Assembly: GCF_025145845.1 (NCBI RefSeq)
Contig: NZ_CP102253.1
Coordinates: 1,550,001 to 1,614,000 of the forward strand
Direction: 5' to 3'
Source: Alistipes shahii WAL 8301
GTDB taxonomy: Bacteria > Bacteroidota > Bacteroidia > Bacteroidales > Rikenellaceae
Length of the DNA stretch: 64,000 bases
Under the pieces are notes generated by a model. The model saw only the letters and a program-made list of their open reading frames with translations, did no database searches and had not been told where the DNA came from. Every line of letters starts with the position of its first letter. Position 1 is the stretch's first letter. The translations under genes and the position numbers were made by a program. Positions 17,470 through 25,233 of the stretch are shown piece after piece.

Positions 17470-18885
17470 ATGCAGCAGATACTGACATATGCCTTTCTTG
17501 TAATCTACACGGTCACGATCCTCGGCATCGTCCTGGTCATCATCACCGACAACCGGAACCCGCTGAAGACCCTGCCGTGGATCATCGTGCTGGTGTTCGC
17601 CCCGGTCGTGGGGCTGGTCTTCTACTTTTTCTTCGGACAGAACCTCTCCAAGCAGCGCATCATCTCGCGCCGCACGCGCAAACGCATCACCATGCAGCTC
17701 GAAGAGGCTCTCGACGACGGACGGCCCGACATCCCGGACGAGCACCTCCCGCTGGCCCGGCTGCTCGCCGCGACGATCCACTCCGTGCCGCTCTACGGCA
17801 GCCGCATCACGCCCTACACCGACGGCAAGTCGAAGATGGAGGCGCTGCTTGCGGAGATCGCCCGGGCGAAGCACCACATCCACATCCAGTATTACATCTT
17901 CTGCGACGACACGACGGGCTGCCGCCTGCGCGACGCGCTGGTCGCGAAAGCCCGGCAAGGGGTCGAGGTGCGCATCCTCTACGACGACGTGGGGTGCAGC
18001 GGCGTGAAAAAGTCCTTTTTCGAGGGGATGCGCCGCGAGGGAATCGAGGCGTTCGCGTTCCTGCACGTCAAGTTCCCGCTTTTCACCAGCAAGGTCAACT
18101 ACCGCAACCACCGCAAAATAGCCGTCATCGACGGCTGCGTCGGCTTCATCGGCGGCATGAACATCGCCGACCGCTACGTCCGCGGCACGGAGTGGGGATC
18201 GTGGCGCGACACCCACTTCCGGATCGAGGGCAGCGGCGCGGCGGGGTTGCAGGCGTCGTTCCTGAGCGACTGGTCGGCGACCACGAAGCGGCACATCGCA
18301 GGCGCGGAGTACTACCCCGCGGCGGAACGCCTTACGGACGACATCCTGCAGATCGTGCCGAGCGGACCGTTCGGCAAGTGGCGGGCACTGTTGCAGGCCG
18401 ACAGTTACGCCGTCTCGAACGCCCGGAAGCGAATCTGGATACAGACCCCCTACTACCTCCCGTCCGACGTGCTGAACTCGGCCCTGCAAGTGGCGGCGCT
18501 GGCCGGCATCGACGTAAGGCTGATGCTCCCGGCGCGCTCCGACTCGAAGGTCGTGGACCTGGCGTCGCACTCCTATCTCGACGACATGATGAAGGCCGGG
18601 GTGAAGATTCTCTTCTACAAACCCGGCTTCCTACACTCCAAACTGCTGATCATCGACGACTCCCTGACCGTCATCGGCTCGGCGAACATGGATTTCCGCA
18701 GCTTCGAACACAATTTCGAGGTCAACGCCTTTGTCTACGACAGAGAGTTCACGGCCCGCATGGCCGGGGTATTCGAAGACGACGCCTCGCGCTGTCATGC
18801 CCTGACGCCCGGAGAATGGTTCAACCGCCCGCGGCCGCGCCGCTGGGCGGAGTCGCTGATGCGGGTGTTCTCGCCGCTGCTGTAA
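17470..18885 (+). CDS. cls: Cardiolipin synthase
   Basis: 471 residues. Two N-terminal membrane helices (about 5-27 and 38-58) anchor the enzyme. Two phospholipase D motifs follow: NHRKIAVIDGCVGFIGGMN and HSKLLIIDDSLTVIGSANMD, each with the HxKxxxxD pattern. It condenses two phosphatidylglycerol molecules to cardiolipin in the cytoplasmic membrane. The gene follows the DUF4837 gene by about 55 bases and may share its transcript. Confidence 0.95.
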   Translation: MQQILTYAFLVIYTVTILGIVLVIITDNRNPLKTLPWIIVLVFAPVVGLVFYFFFGQNLSKQRIISRRTRKRITMQLEEALDDGRPDIPDEHLPLARLLAATIHSVPLYGSRITPYTDGKSKMEALLAEIARAKHHIHIQYYIFCDDTTGCRLRDALVAKARQGVEVRILYDDVGCSGVKKSFFEGMRREGIEAFAFLHVKFPLFTSKVNYRNHRKIAVIDGCVGFIGGMNIADRYVRGTEWGSWRDTHFRIEGSGAAGLQASFLSDWSATTKRHIAGAEYYPAAERLTDDILQIVPSGPFGKWRALLQADSYAVSNARKRIWIQTPYYLPSDVLNSALQVAALAGIDVRLMLPARSDSKVVDLASHSYLDDMMKAGVKILFYKPGFLHSKLLIIDDSLTVIGSANMDFRSFEHNFEVNAFVYDREFTARMAGVFEDDASRCHALTPGEWFNRPRPRRWAESLMRVFSPLL

Positions 18886-18946
18886 TCCCGCCTAAAAGGC
18901 GGAGGGGGGGGGTGATTTTAGACCGGCAAGTTTTGTGCATCGTAAG

Positions 18947-18994
18947 ACGCGGGGCGGACAGGTAGTACCGACATACGTCCCGTTCGCCCCGCGT
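18947..18994. repeat. 48-bp stem-loop element, copy 1
   Basis: Stem ACGCGGGGCG / CGCCCCGCGT (10 of 10 pairs) around a 28-base loop containing AGTACCG and TACGTCCC. The copy at 27168-27215 has the same loop length and most loop bases, but a different, still fully paired stem. It lies between convergent cls and the response regulator and could also terminate either transcript. Confidence 0.85.
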
Positions 18995-19030
18995 GAGGGA
19001 TGTGCGGAAATTGCCGCATAAAATCGAACC

Positions 19031-19669
19031 CTAAATGTCGACGATGCCGTTGCGGATGGCATAGACCACCAGCGACGCGGTGTTCTTGCAGCCGGTTTTT
19101 TCGAGGATGTTGGCGCGGTGCTTGTCGACCGTGCGCTTCGAGATGAAAAGTTCGTCGGCGATCTCCTGATTCGACAGCCCCCGGCAGACGGCCACCAGGA
19201 TTTCACGTTCGCGCGACGACAGCTGTTCGTCCGCGGCGTCTTCCCGCGTGCGCATGCGTCCCGTGAGCGACGAGAGCAGCTGCGGCGAAAAATAGCTGCC
19301 GCCCGCAGCCACCGTCTCGACAGCCTCGATCACGTCGCCGATGTCGGAATCCTTCAGCAAAAAGCCCCGCGCTCCGGCTTCGACCATGCGCGAATAGTAA
19401 CTCTCCTCGCCGAACATCGAGAGCGTGATGATTTTGAGGTCGGGACGCTGCGCCAGCGCCCGCTCGGTCGTCTGCGCCCCGTCCAGCCCCGGCATGGCGA
19501 AATCCATGAACACGACATCGGCGTCGACGCCGCCGAGCATCGCCAGAAACTCCTCGCCGCTGGCCGCCTCGCCGACCACGCGGCACGCCGCACAGCGTTC
19601 GAGCAGCCCCCGCAGGCCGTTGCGGAAAAGCGAATGGTCGTCGACCAGGATGATCTTGTACGGTTCCAT
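19031..19669 (-). CDS. NarL/FixJ-type response regulator
   Basis: 212 residues: a receiver domain (1-125) with the acidic pair at D10/D11, the phosphorylation site D56 in DVVFMDFAMPG, the switch Thr/Ser in ITLSMFGEESY and Lys in LLKDSD, then a LuxR-type helix-turn-helix (LSSREREILVAVCRGLSNQEIADELFISKRTVDKHR). It is coupled to the kinase gene upstream by a TAATG overlap. The target genes cannot be told from the sequence. Confidence 0.95.
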   Translation of the reverse strand: MEPYKIILVDDHSLFRNGLRGLLERCAACRVVGEAASGEEFLAMLGGVDADVVFMDFAMPGLDGAQTTERALAQRPDLKIITLSMFGEESYYSRMVEAGARGFLLKDSDIGDVIEAVETVAAGGSYFSPQLLSSLTGRMRTREDAADEQLSSREREILVAVCRGLSNQEIADELFISKRTVDKHRANILEKTGCKNTASLVVYAIRNGIVDI

Positions 19670-20655
19670 TATCGGCGGCGGCGTTTGCGGTTGTGGTTGC
19701 GGTTCAGCGGCGCAGGCTCCTCCTGCGTATTGACGCGGATGGCGGCGCGCATGCCCTTGCCCTTGGCCGAGGCGATGTCGAACGTGCCGCCCAGCGAGTT
19801 GATGCGCGACGCGATGTTCGAAAGCCCCATGCCGCAGTCCATCATCGCCTGCGGATTGAACCCGCGGCCGTTGTCGGTATAGTCGAGCGTCAGCTCCGAG
19901 CCGTTCTGCGACAGCGAAAGGTTGATCGCCGAGCAGGCGGCGTGCTTGAGCGAGTTGTTGATCAGTTCGCAGATCACGCGATAGAGAATCACCTCGATGT
20001 CGGTGTCGTAACGTTCCGAACGGAGGTTCGTCGTGAAACGGATCTTCACGTCGTGCATCGCAGCGCTCTTGTCGATGAAGTTCTGCACGCCCCGCGCCAG
20101 CCCGAAATCGTTGAGCACGTGGGGCGAAAGGTTGTTCGAAATCTCGCGCAGCGAGCGGATCGCCTCGTCGATCACATAGGTCGTATTGTCGATGATCTCG
20201 CGCTGCTCGGCGTCGTGCTCCTCACGCGCGAGGGCCGTAAGCGACATTTTGGCCGAAGAGAGCAGCGGCCCGAGACCGTCGTGCAGCTCCTTCGAGAAAC
20301 GCGACCGGGCCTTCTCCTCGGTGCGGAGCACGGCCGTGAGGATACGCTTGTTGAGCAGCGACCGCTGACGGTTCAGACGGTTGATGTATTTGAACAGCTT
20401 GTGGGCGTACATCACGCCGATCGACAGGCAGACCGAGATCACGATCCCCAGATAACCGAACCACCAGCGGGGAATGATCTCGAAGCCCGATACGAGAAGC
20501 AGCTGGATGAGGCGTTCGACCGACAGCAGCGAAAAGCCCACGATGAAAAGAATCCACACCGAATTGTATTTGGTGGTGCGCACCAACCGCAGGGCATAGC
20601 CCGTGGCGACGCATTGGATGACGATGGCTATGACTAACAGGATCTTGATCAGCAT
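19669..20655 (-). CDS. HisKA_3-type sensor histidine kinase
   Basis: 328 residues. Three membrane segments (about 4-22, 33-55, 66-84) make up the whole sensor part, with no large periplasmic domain, as in intramembrane-sensing kinases of the LiaS/NarX group. The phosphoacceptor is H125 in SKELHDGLGPLLS; the HATPase domain has ELINNSLKHA (N box), DNGRGF (G1) and GMGLSNIASRINSLGG (G2). It partners with the regulator gene overlapping its stop. The signal is probably membrane-derived (inference). Confidence 0.94.
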   Translation of the reverse strand: MLIKILLVIAIVIQCVATGYALRLVRTTKYNSVWILFIVGFSLLSVERLIQLLLVSGFEIIPRWWFGYLGIVISVCLSIGVMYAHKLFKYINRLNRQRSLLNKRILTAVLRTEEKARSRFSKELHDGLGPLLSSAKMSLTALAREEHDAEQREIIDNTTYVIDEAIRSLREISNNLSPHVLNDFGLARGVQNFIDKSAAMHDVKIRFTTNLRSERYDTDIEVILYRVICELINNSLKHAACSAINLSLSQNGSELTLDYTDNGRGFNPQAMMDCGMGLSNIASRINSLGGTFDIASAKGKGMRAAIRVNTQEEPAPLNRNHNRKRRRR

Positions 20656-20762
20656 AAGCGGACATTTTTTGACAAAAATAATTAAAAATTAAGAATTAAG
20701 CATTAAAAATGCCGCCTTCGGACTGCTCTCCGCCGATTTTCCGGTCCGGCGCCCCTCTCCGG

Positions 20763-21533
20763 TCACTTCAAGACCTTCGTCAGATTCTTCAGCTGGCGGT
20801 AATCCGTCAGATCGACCTGCACGGGAACCACCGCCACGTACTTGTTGGCCAGCGCCCATTCGTCGGTGTCGGTGGCTTCAGGCTCGCCGTTGACGAATTC
20901 GCCCGTGAGCCAGAAATACTCCCGGCCCCGGGGGTCTTCGTGGCGGTAGAACTCTTCGCGCCAGAAACCGCGGTTCTGGCGGCAGAGTTTCATTCCCTTG
21001 AGTTCCCCGACGCTGCCGACCGGAACGTTCACGTTCAGGCACAGCGGCAGTTCGACCTCCGCGGCGAAGATGTCGCCGACGATCCGCCGGCCGTAGACCA
21101 CCGCAGCGGCGAAATCGGCGTCGGCCCCGTGGTCGTCGAGCGACAGCCCGACGGCCGGACAGCCGTAGAAGCTGCCTTCGATGGCGGCGCCCATCGTCCC
21201 GGAGTAGAGGACGTTGACGGCCGAGTTGGAGCCGTGGTTCACGCCCGAGATCACCATGTCCACGCGCTCGTCGCGCAGCAGGTAGTCGAAGGCCATTTTG
21301 ACGCAGTCGACCGGCGTTCCCGAGAACGCGTAAACCGCAACGCCCTCCTCCTCGCGGATGCGGCGCAGGTAAAGCGGATTGTACATCGTGATGGCTTGGC
21401 TCATGCCGCTCTGCGTCGTCTCGGGAGCCACGACCACCACGCGGCCGAAGGCCCGGGCGACCTCTATGGCGGCCTCCATGCCTTTCGAATCGTATCCGTC
21501 GTCGTTGGTTACGAGTATCAGTCTTTCATTCAT
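20763..21533 (-). CDS. surE: 5'/3'-nucleotidase SurE
   Basis: 256 residues from ATG 21533 (MNERLILVTNDDGYDSKG). A longer frame to 21584 would add a Lys/Tyr-rich tail lacking in the family. Motifs are LVTNDDGYDSKGMEA with the metal Asp pair, VVVAPETTQSGMSQAIT, FSGTPVDCVK and ISGVNHGSNSAVNVLYSGTMGAA. It dephosphorylates nucleoside monophosphates. The stop is followed by a 107-base spacer to the kinase start. Confidence 0.95.
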   Translation of the reverse strand: MNERLILVTNDDGYDSKGMEAAIEVARAFGRVVVVAPETTQSGMSQAITMYNPLYLRRIREEEGVAVYAFSGTPVDCVKMAFDYLLRDERVDMVISGVNHGSNSAVNVLYSGTMGAAIEGSFYGCPAVGLSLDDHGADADFAAAVVYGRRIVGDIFAAEVELPLCLNVNVPVGSVGELKGMKLCRQNRGFWREEFYRHEDPRGREYFWLTGEFVNGEPEATDTDEWALANKYVAVVPVQVDLTDYRQLKNLTKVLK

Positions 21534-21590
21534 CTTTCCAATCGTTTTCCCGCAAAGATACGAATAATATCGCGCTTTTTTCATGCAATA

Positions 21591-21623
21591 GTTGCACCGT
21601 TCGGAAAATTCTTCCTATATTTG
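21591..21623 (+). promoter_or_regulatory. Promoter of rplS and start of its long leader
   Basis: A weak GTTG at about 21591 and a perfect TATATTTG at 21616-21623 give a -33/-7 pair about 21 bases apart. The mRNA would start near 21630, leaving a leader of about 180 bases before rplS. Such a long leader for a ribosomal protein gene may hold an autoregulatory structure; I cannot assign it to a known family. Confidence 0.6.
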
Positions 21624-21812
21624 CAGTCCCTTTCGGGCGTATATCAACCTCTTCCATTGGGCGCTACGGCAGATGCGGACGGGTACGGCGGGCGGAAAGC
21701 GAATGCTTCAGACGCAGCGAAAACCAATTCGCGGGATTACAGGCAAAGGACCTGTATGGTAGCCCCGGCGCAGCGGGAATGTCGAATGCGAAACACAAAA
21801 ATTGTTGCAACA

Positions 21813-22193
21813 ATGAACAAAGACGCAATCATCAAGCTCGTCAACGAGCAGATGTGGCCCAAGACGGACGCCGACGTGCCGTCGTTCAAGGCCGGTGACA
21901 CGATCACCGTCTCCTACAAGATCGTCGAGGGAAACAAGGAGCGCGTGCAGAGCTTCCGCGGTGTGGTTATCCAGATCAAAGGCTCGGGCAAGACCAAGAT
22001 GTTCACGATCCGCAAGATTTCGAACGGCGTGGGCGTGGAGCGTATCTTCCCCCTCTACTCGCCTCACATCGACAAGATCGAGGTCAACAAGATCGGTGTC
22101 GTACGCCGCGCACGCATCTACTACCTGCGCGACCTGACCGGCAAGAAGGCCCGCATCAAGGAGAAGCGCATGACCCGCACGGAGAAGAAATAA
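21813..22193 (+). CDS. rplS: 50S ribosomal protein L19
   Basis: 126 residues, the usual size. MNKDAIIKLVNEQ, FKAGDTITVSYKIVEG, RVQSFRGVVIQIKGSG, TIRKISNGVGVERIFP and VRRARIYYLRDLTGKKARIKE are the L19 blocks. The frame is open far upstream but the leader has no coding character, so ATG 21813 is the start. It is single-gene here, not in the usual rimM-trmD-rplS group, and ends with a strong terminator. Confidence 0.98.
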   Translation: MNKDAIIKLVNEQMWPKTDADVPSFKAGDTITVSYKIVEGNKERVQSFRGVVIQIKGSGKTKMFTIRKISNGVGVERIFPLYSPHIDKIEVNKIGVVRRARIYYLRDLTGKKARIKEKRMTRTEKK

Positions 22194-22212
22194 TCCCGCG
22201 GTCGGAAAGAGA

Positions 22213-22247
22213 AAACAGGATGTCTGAAAAGGCATCCTGTTTTTTTG
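22213..22247 (+). terminator. Intrinsic terminator of rplS
   Basis: AAACAGGATG, TCTGAAAAGG loop, CATCCTGTTT plus a run of T. The prophage island begins right after it. Confidence 0.92.
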
Positions 22248-22249
22248 CG

Positions 22250-22561
22250 TCCGAAAGAAGCGCGGAACCGACCGGAGACGTCAGAGAACGATGCCGCCGG
22301 TCTTTTCAGCGCATCGTATTCAGCCTGGAGCCGGGCCAAAGCCGCCTCGTTGCAGCGTTCGACCAGACCGTGCAGGGCTGCGACCTCCTCCGGAGCGAGT
22401 CCCAGGCTGGCGACGATTTCGGGCGTCAGCCGGGATGGTTCTGTAAGGGGCAGAACGAAAACTCCAAAAGGGATAAAAGAGATGAAACGATTGTAAAGTA
22501 GATAGTTAGGATAGAACGGCCAAATTTTAGCTGCGTAATTTACCGTAATTTCAGTGCAGGA
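22250..22561 (-). pseudogene. Remnant of an unidentified phage-type gene at the island's left edge
   Basis: On the minus strand a frame without a start codon reads NYAAKIWPFYPNYLL, then RFISFIPFGVFVLPL, then LTPEIVASLGLAPEEVAALH and ARLQAEYDALKRP. It is closed upstream by TGA and its 3' end runs into the antisense of the rplS terminator, so both ends are lost. The composition reads as real protein (amphipathic helices) but I do not recognise the family. The CCTTTTGGAGTTTTCGTT segment resembles the core of the repeat array at 23.2-23.9 kb. Confidence 0.4.
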
Positions 22562-22629
22562 ATTTCAAGGCGAAACGCCCCAATTCAATGCGTAACCGCA
22601 ATATTCAGTGGTAATTCACCACAAAGACG

Positions 22630-22666
22630 AGCCCGCACGACCATTTAAACGTGGTTTGTGCGGGCT
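22630..22666. other. Two-part hairpin downstream of the repressor remnant
   Basis: AGCCCGCAC and GTGCGGGCT pair, with an inner ACCA/TGGT. It lies 27 bases after the minus-strand stop at 22693; the T run is poor on both strands, so terminator function is only possible. Confidence 0.5.
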
Positions 22667-22692
22667 TTATAGTATAATGACCGATCTGTCCC

Positions 22693-23250
22693 CTATTTGA
22701 GCGAGTTCAGACGCAGCGACGCCTTGATAAAAGCAAGCGCCCGGATGCGGTTGATGTGTATCTCCATCGGTTTGTGGTGCTCGTTATAGCTGACCAGCAC
22801 GATGTGATCAGGTATATCGGATTTTTGCAGGTATTTCACCGAAACGTACTCGTCTCCGTCAATGTCGAACGAAATCAGATACATTTCACCCCATATAATG
22901 CTGTGCATGATGTCATGTACCTGCTTGTAAAACACGATGTCTCCGCTTTTCAGCAGCGGGTACATCGAATCCCCTACGATACGCAGTCCTCCGTCGCATT
23001 TGGGGATCAGTGTCGTCTCCATGACCCGACGATCGACTGGCTGTATTGGTCTGCAAACAGCGGAACAAGACCAGCGACGGCCTCCATGTCATATATAGGT
23101 ATCTGCTGGCGGTCAATCAAACGATCGGTTCGCAACTTGAAAACCTTATCTACGGCAACATCGGCGACATTCTTCTCGAAACTCTCTTCGCCTGTCGGGT
23201 ATTCAGTAAAAGGTGACGTTTTTTGGAGTTTTGGTAAGCAAAATTTCTCC
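22693..23250 (-). pseudogene. Broken S24 (LexA/CI-type) phage repressor
   Basis: The intact 3' piece (22693-23022, 109 residues) holds the S24 peptidase domain with the nucleophile in GDSMYPLLKSGDIV and the catalytic Lys in YVSVKYLQKS. Upstream, another frame reads EEVFEK-like linker and IPIYDMEAVAGLVPLF, the usual repressor linker, and a third frame reads VNPIWLLTGEGEILL, the standard end of the repressor helix-turn-helix domain. Two frameshifts (near 23030, and at a T run near 23210) separate these pieces, and the helix-turn-helix itself is not found. I infer a decayed prophage repressor. A short S24-only protein from ATG 23022 could still be made. Confidence 0.7.
23098..23250. repeat. 153-bp direct repeat of repressor linker, copy 1
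   Basis: Copy at 23333-23485, offset 235 bases, with about ten differences in the first 60 bases and near identity after that. It covers the linker and the end of the helix-turn-helix domain of the S24 repressor. Confidence 0.9.
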
Positions 23251-23332
23251 TTCTCCAGTCAACAGCCAAATAGGATTTACATCGTTATAATATGAGAGAA
23301 ATCTCAATAGATTTTCTTCGGAGATACCATTA

Positions 23333-23485
23333 GGTATCTGCTGACGATCAATCAGGCGATCGGTTCGCAGTTTGAAAACCTTATCTACAGCAACATCGGC
23401 GACATTCTTCTCGAAACTCTCTTCGCCTGTCGGGTATTCAGTAAAAGGTGACGTTTTTTGGAGTTTTGGTAAGCAAAATTTCTCC
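23333..23485. repeat. 153-bp direct repeat of repressor linker, copy 2
   Basis: Second copy of 23098-23250. Between the copies the minus strand reads GISEENLLRFLSYYNDVNP, so the duplicated unit is about 235 bases and joins helix-turn-helix tail to linker. Confidence 0.9.
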
Positions 23486-23909
23486 CCGACCTGTTAGCAA
23501 CCAATCTGCATTCAACGAATGCTATCTACGCCTTTCGGGTATTCTGTATTTGATAAGGAATTTTGGTAAGTAAAATTTCTCCTTAAAGCATGGCGTTTTT
23601 GGGAGTTTTCGTTTGCCATGCTTTTCGCCATGCTCTTTGCTATGTTTTGAAAACATGGCGTTTTTCGGAGTTTTGGTATTGTTTTTTGGTGATTCGATAG
23701 TCTGTATTTGTAGGCGCTTTTTGGAGTTTTCGTTTGCCTACATTTAGGCCTACAATTTTGCCTACGTTTAAATTGTAGGCGTTTTTTGGAGTTTTGGTAT
23801 TGATTTTTTGCTGGCTGATATTCTGTATTTGACCACGTTTTTCGGAATTTTCGTTTGTGGTCAAAATAGTGGCCCTTTTCATTGACCACGTTTTCCGGAG
23901 TTTTGGAAT
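23470..23909 (-). repeat. Array of core-plus-variable-word repeats
   Basis: Read on the minus strand, units start with TACCAAAACTCC (or TTCCAAAACTCC, TACCAAAATTCC) at about 23909, 23802, 23681, 23570 and 23478. The three upstream units continue with AAAAACG, then a six-base word repeated at 12-base steps, then AAACGAAAACTCC-AAAAACG and the inverse of the same word. The words are GTGGTC, GTAGGC and CATGGC, one per unit. Unit tails share CAAATACAGA. The whole looks like reiterated and diversified copies of the repressor segment reading LLTKTPKN. Frames across it are open on the minus strand but I do not treat them as genes. Confidence 0.8.
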
Positions 23910-23920
23910 AGAAAATAATA

Positions 23921-23949
23921 CCGCCCGCCGAAATGATCGACGGGCGGCA
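23921..23949 (-). terminator. Hairpin after the 103-residue phage gene
   Basis: GCCGCCCG and CGGGCGG pair around a 13-base loop, followed on the minus strand by TATTATTTTC. Confidence 0.6.
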
Positions 23950-23982
23950 ACTGTTCGGGTTTCGCAGTCTTCAGGGAACAGG

Positions 23983-24294
23983 TCAGGACACCTTTCTAAC
24001 CCGGTGCTGCGCGGGTGTTCTGCGTGCCCTGCGGGGGTTCTTCATCCTCTCGGCCTTTCGCGCTTCCATATCCGCCCTGCGTTCGGCTTTTAACCGCTTG
24101 ATATAAGCGCTATAATCAGGGTCCCGGCGCAACCAGGACAGATATGTGATATATCCGACATGAAACATATCATAAATATAATTGTTCCATACCCACCGAT
24201 GATTCCGATCCTGCCGCCCCGGTTCATAGTGCGCTTTTGTCACCTCTACGGCCTGTTTTATCTTTTCGAGGTAGTTCTTATTGTTGTATGCCAT
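23983..24294 (-). CDS. Small basic phage-type protein, unknown function
   Basis: 103 residues. It opens MAYNNKNYLEKIKQAVEV, has an aromatic middle (HRWVWNNYIYDMFHVGYITYLSWL) and a very basic tail (RRADMEARKAERMKNPRRARR). It lies 32 bases after the capsid gene on the same strand, as a head-cassette accessory gene would. No family is recognised; a nucleic-acid-binding or head-completion role would be a guess. Confidence 0.55.
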   Translation of the reverse strand: MAYNNKNYLEKIKQAVEVTKAHYEPGRQDRNHRWVWNNYIYDMFHVGYITYLSWLRRDPDYSAYIKRLKAERRADMEARKAERMKNPRRARRTPAQHRVRKVS

Positions 24295-24326
24295 AATATA
24301 CGAAATTTAGCGGGTTTAAAGGCCCT

Positions 24327-25205
24327 TTAAACGGATGCGCTGACAATCGCGCCGATGCCCTTGCCGCGGATCGGTAATGCTACGAACCGTTTGTCGAAAC
24401 CTACGATCGTCACACGCTCTTTGGGGTCGTTCTCCGTGGCGTACATGTGAATATCTCCGTCGGCTTTCATCACCTCCTTTGCGTAGAACGCGAACGAGGC
24501 GAACCTGTCTCCCTCGGCCGCTGCCGCTCCGAATGCGACCTTTTTCAGCACGCCGTCCATCATGCGGTACGTCGGCATGCGCGAGAAAGCGTAACAGCCG
24601 AACCCGGCGAATTTCAGCGGCTCGCCGTCTTTGATGCTCGTCAGATCCTTGAAGAGTTTGAGGTCTTCGAGCAGCAGGTCGGAAACGTGCTTCGGATGCA
24701 ACACGAGATAACGTTCATCGAGCGGTACGTCCACATCGTCGAAACGCTCTTTCAGCGCGAGGATGTCCGCAAACCGCAACCGCTTGCGGCCCGTGATGCT
24801 TTCGCCCGTCGTGATAATTACGGGAGTGTTTTCGGTATCTTCCGCCGGGGCATAAGCGTGCGCGGCTTTCGTCGCCACACTTGCCCGGAGCGTCGAACGG
24901 TGCTGGCCGATAACGCTTTCGAGTTTGTCGTAGCTGTACTCCAGCGCTTCGGGGCGGCGGACGATGGTGTTTTCGGTCTCGAACTTGTCGAGCCGGATTT
25001 CGTTGTCCTCGTCATCACGCCCGATCACCGAGATAGGATAGGTCGTATTATTGACCAAAACCTTCGGGTCGATACCCGCCGACGCGATGTGCAGGCGGTT
25101 GTGATCCACGAACTGCGAATAGTCCGTCGCCTTTTGCAGGAAACTGTCGTCGGGGTAGAAACCCTCTTTTACCTGGTCTATCCAGACCTCTCTGTTTAAT
25201 GCCAT
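24327..25205 (-). CDS. Phage major capsid protein (probable)
   Basis: 292 residues from ATG 25205 (MALNREVWIDQVKEGFYPDDSFL). The N-terminal half has VNNTTYPISVIGR and IVRRPEALEYSYDKLESVIGQH, and the C-terminal half MKADGDIHMYATENDPKERVTIVGFDKRFVALP, the layout of tailed-phage coat proteins that keep an N-terminal arm and a beta-rich P domain. It follows a prohead protease gene, the standard capsid order. Apart from the protease and one small gene, no terminase, portal or tail gene is present, so this is a remnant or a satellite capsid cassette. Confidence 0.6.
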   Translation of the reverse strand: MALNREVWIDQVKEGFYPDDSFLQKATDYSQFVDHNRLHIASAGIDPKVLVNNTTYPISVIGRDDEDNEIRLDKFETENTIVRRPEALEYSYDKLESVIGQHRSTLRASVATKAAHAYAPAEDTENTPVIITTGESITGRKRLRFADILALKERFDDVDVPLDERYLVLHPKHVSDLLLEDLKLFKDLTSIKDGEPLKFAGFGCYAFSRMPTYRMMDGVLKKVAFGAAAAEGDRFASFAFYAKEVMKADGDIHMYATENDPKERVTIVGFDKRFVALPIRGKGIGAIVSASV

Positions 25206-25233
25206 AAATATTGTATTTGTAATTGATTGTTCG

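Noticed and set aside
21600..21812. tRNA gene before rplS as phage attachment site
   Set aside because: No cloverleaf with T-loop and acceptor stem could be found.
20709..22193. A 494-codon frame ending with rplS as a fusion protein
   Set aside because: The upstream part is antisense to surE and the rplS leader; the L19 start at 21813 is clear.
23512..23889. Open frames of 80-125 codons across the repeat array as proteins
   Set aside because: Several frames are open at once because the repeats lack stops, and the translations are low-complexity Lys/Asn/Gln repeats with no conserved core.
23470..23909. CRISPR array
   Set aside because: Repeats are of unequal spacing, the variable parts are built from reiterated words rather than unique spacers, and no cas gene is near.
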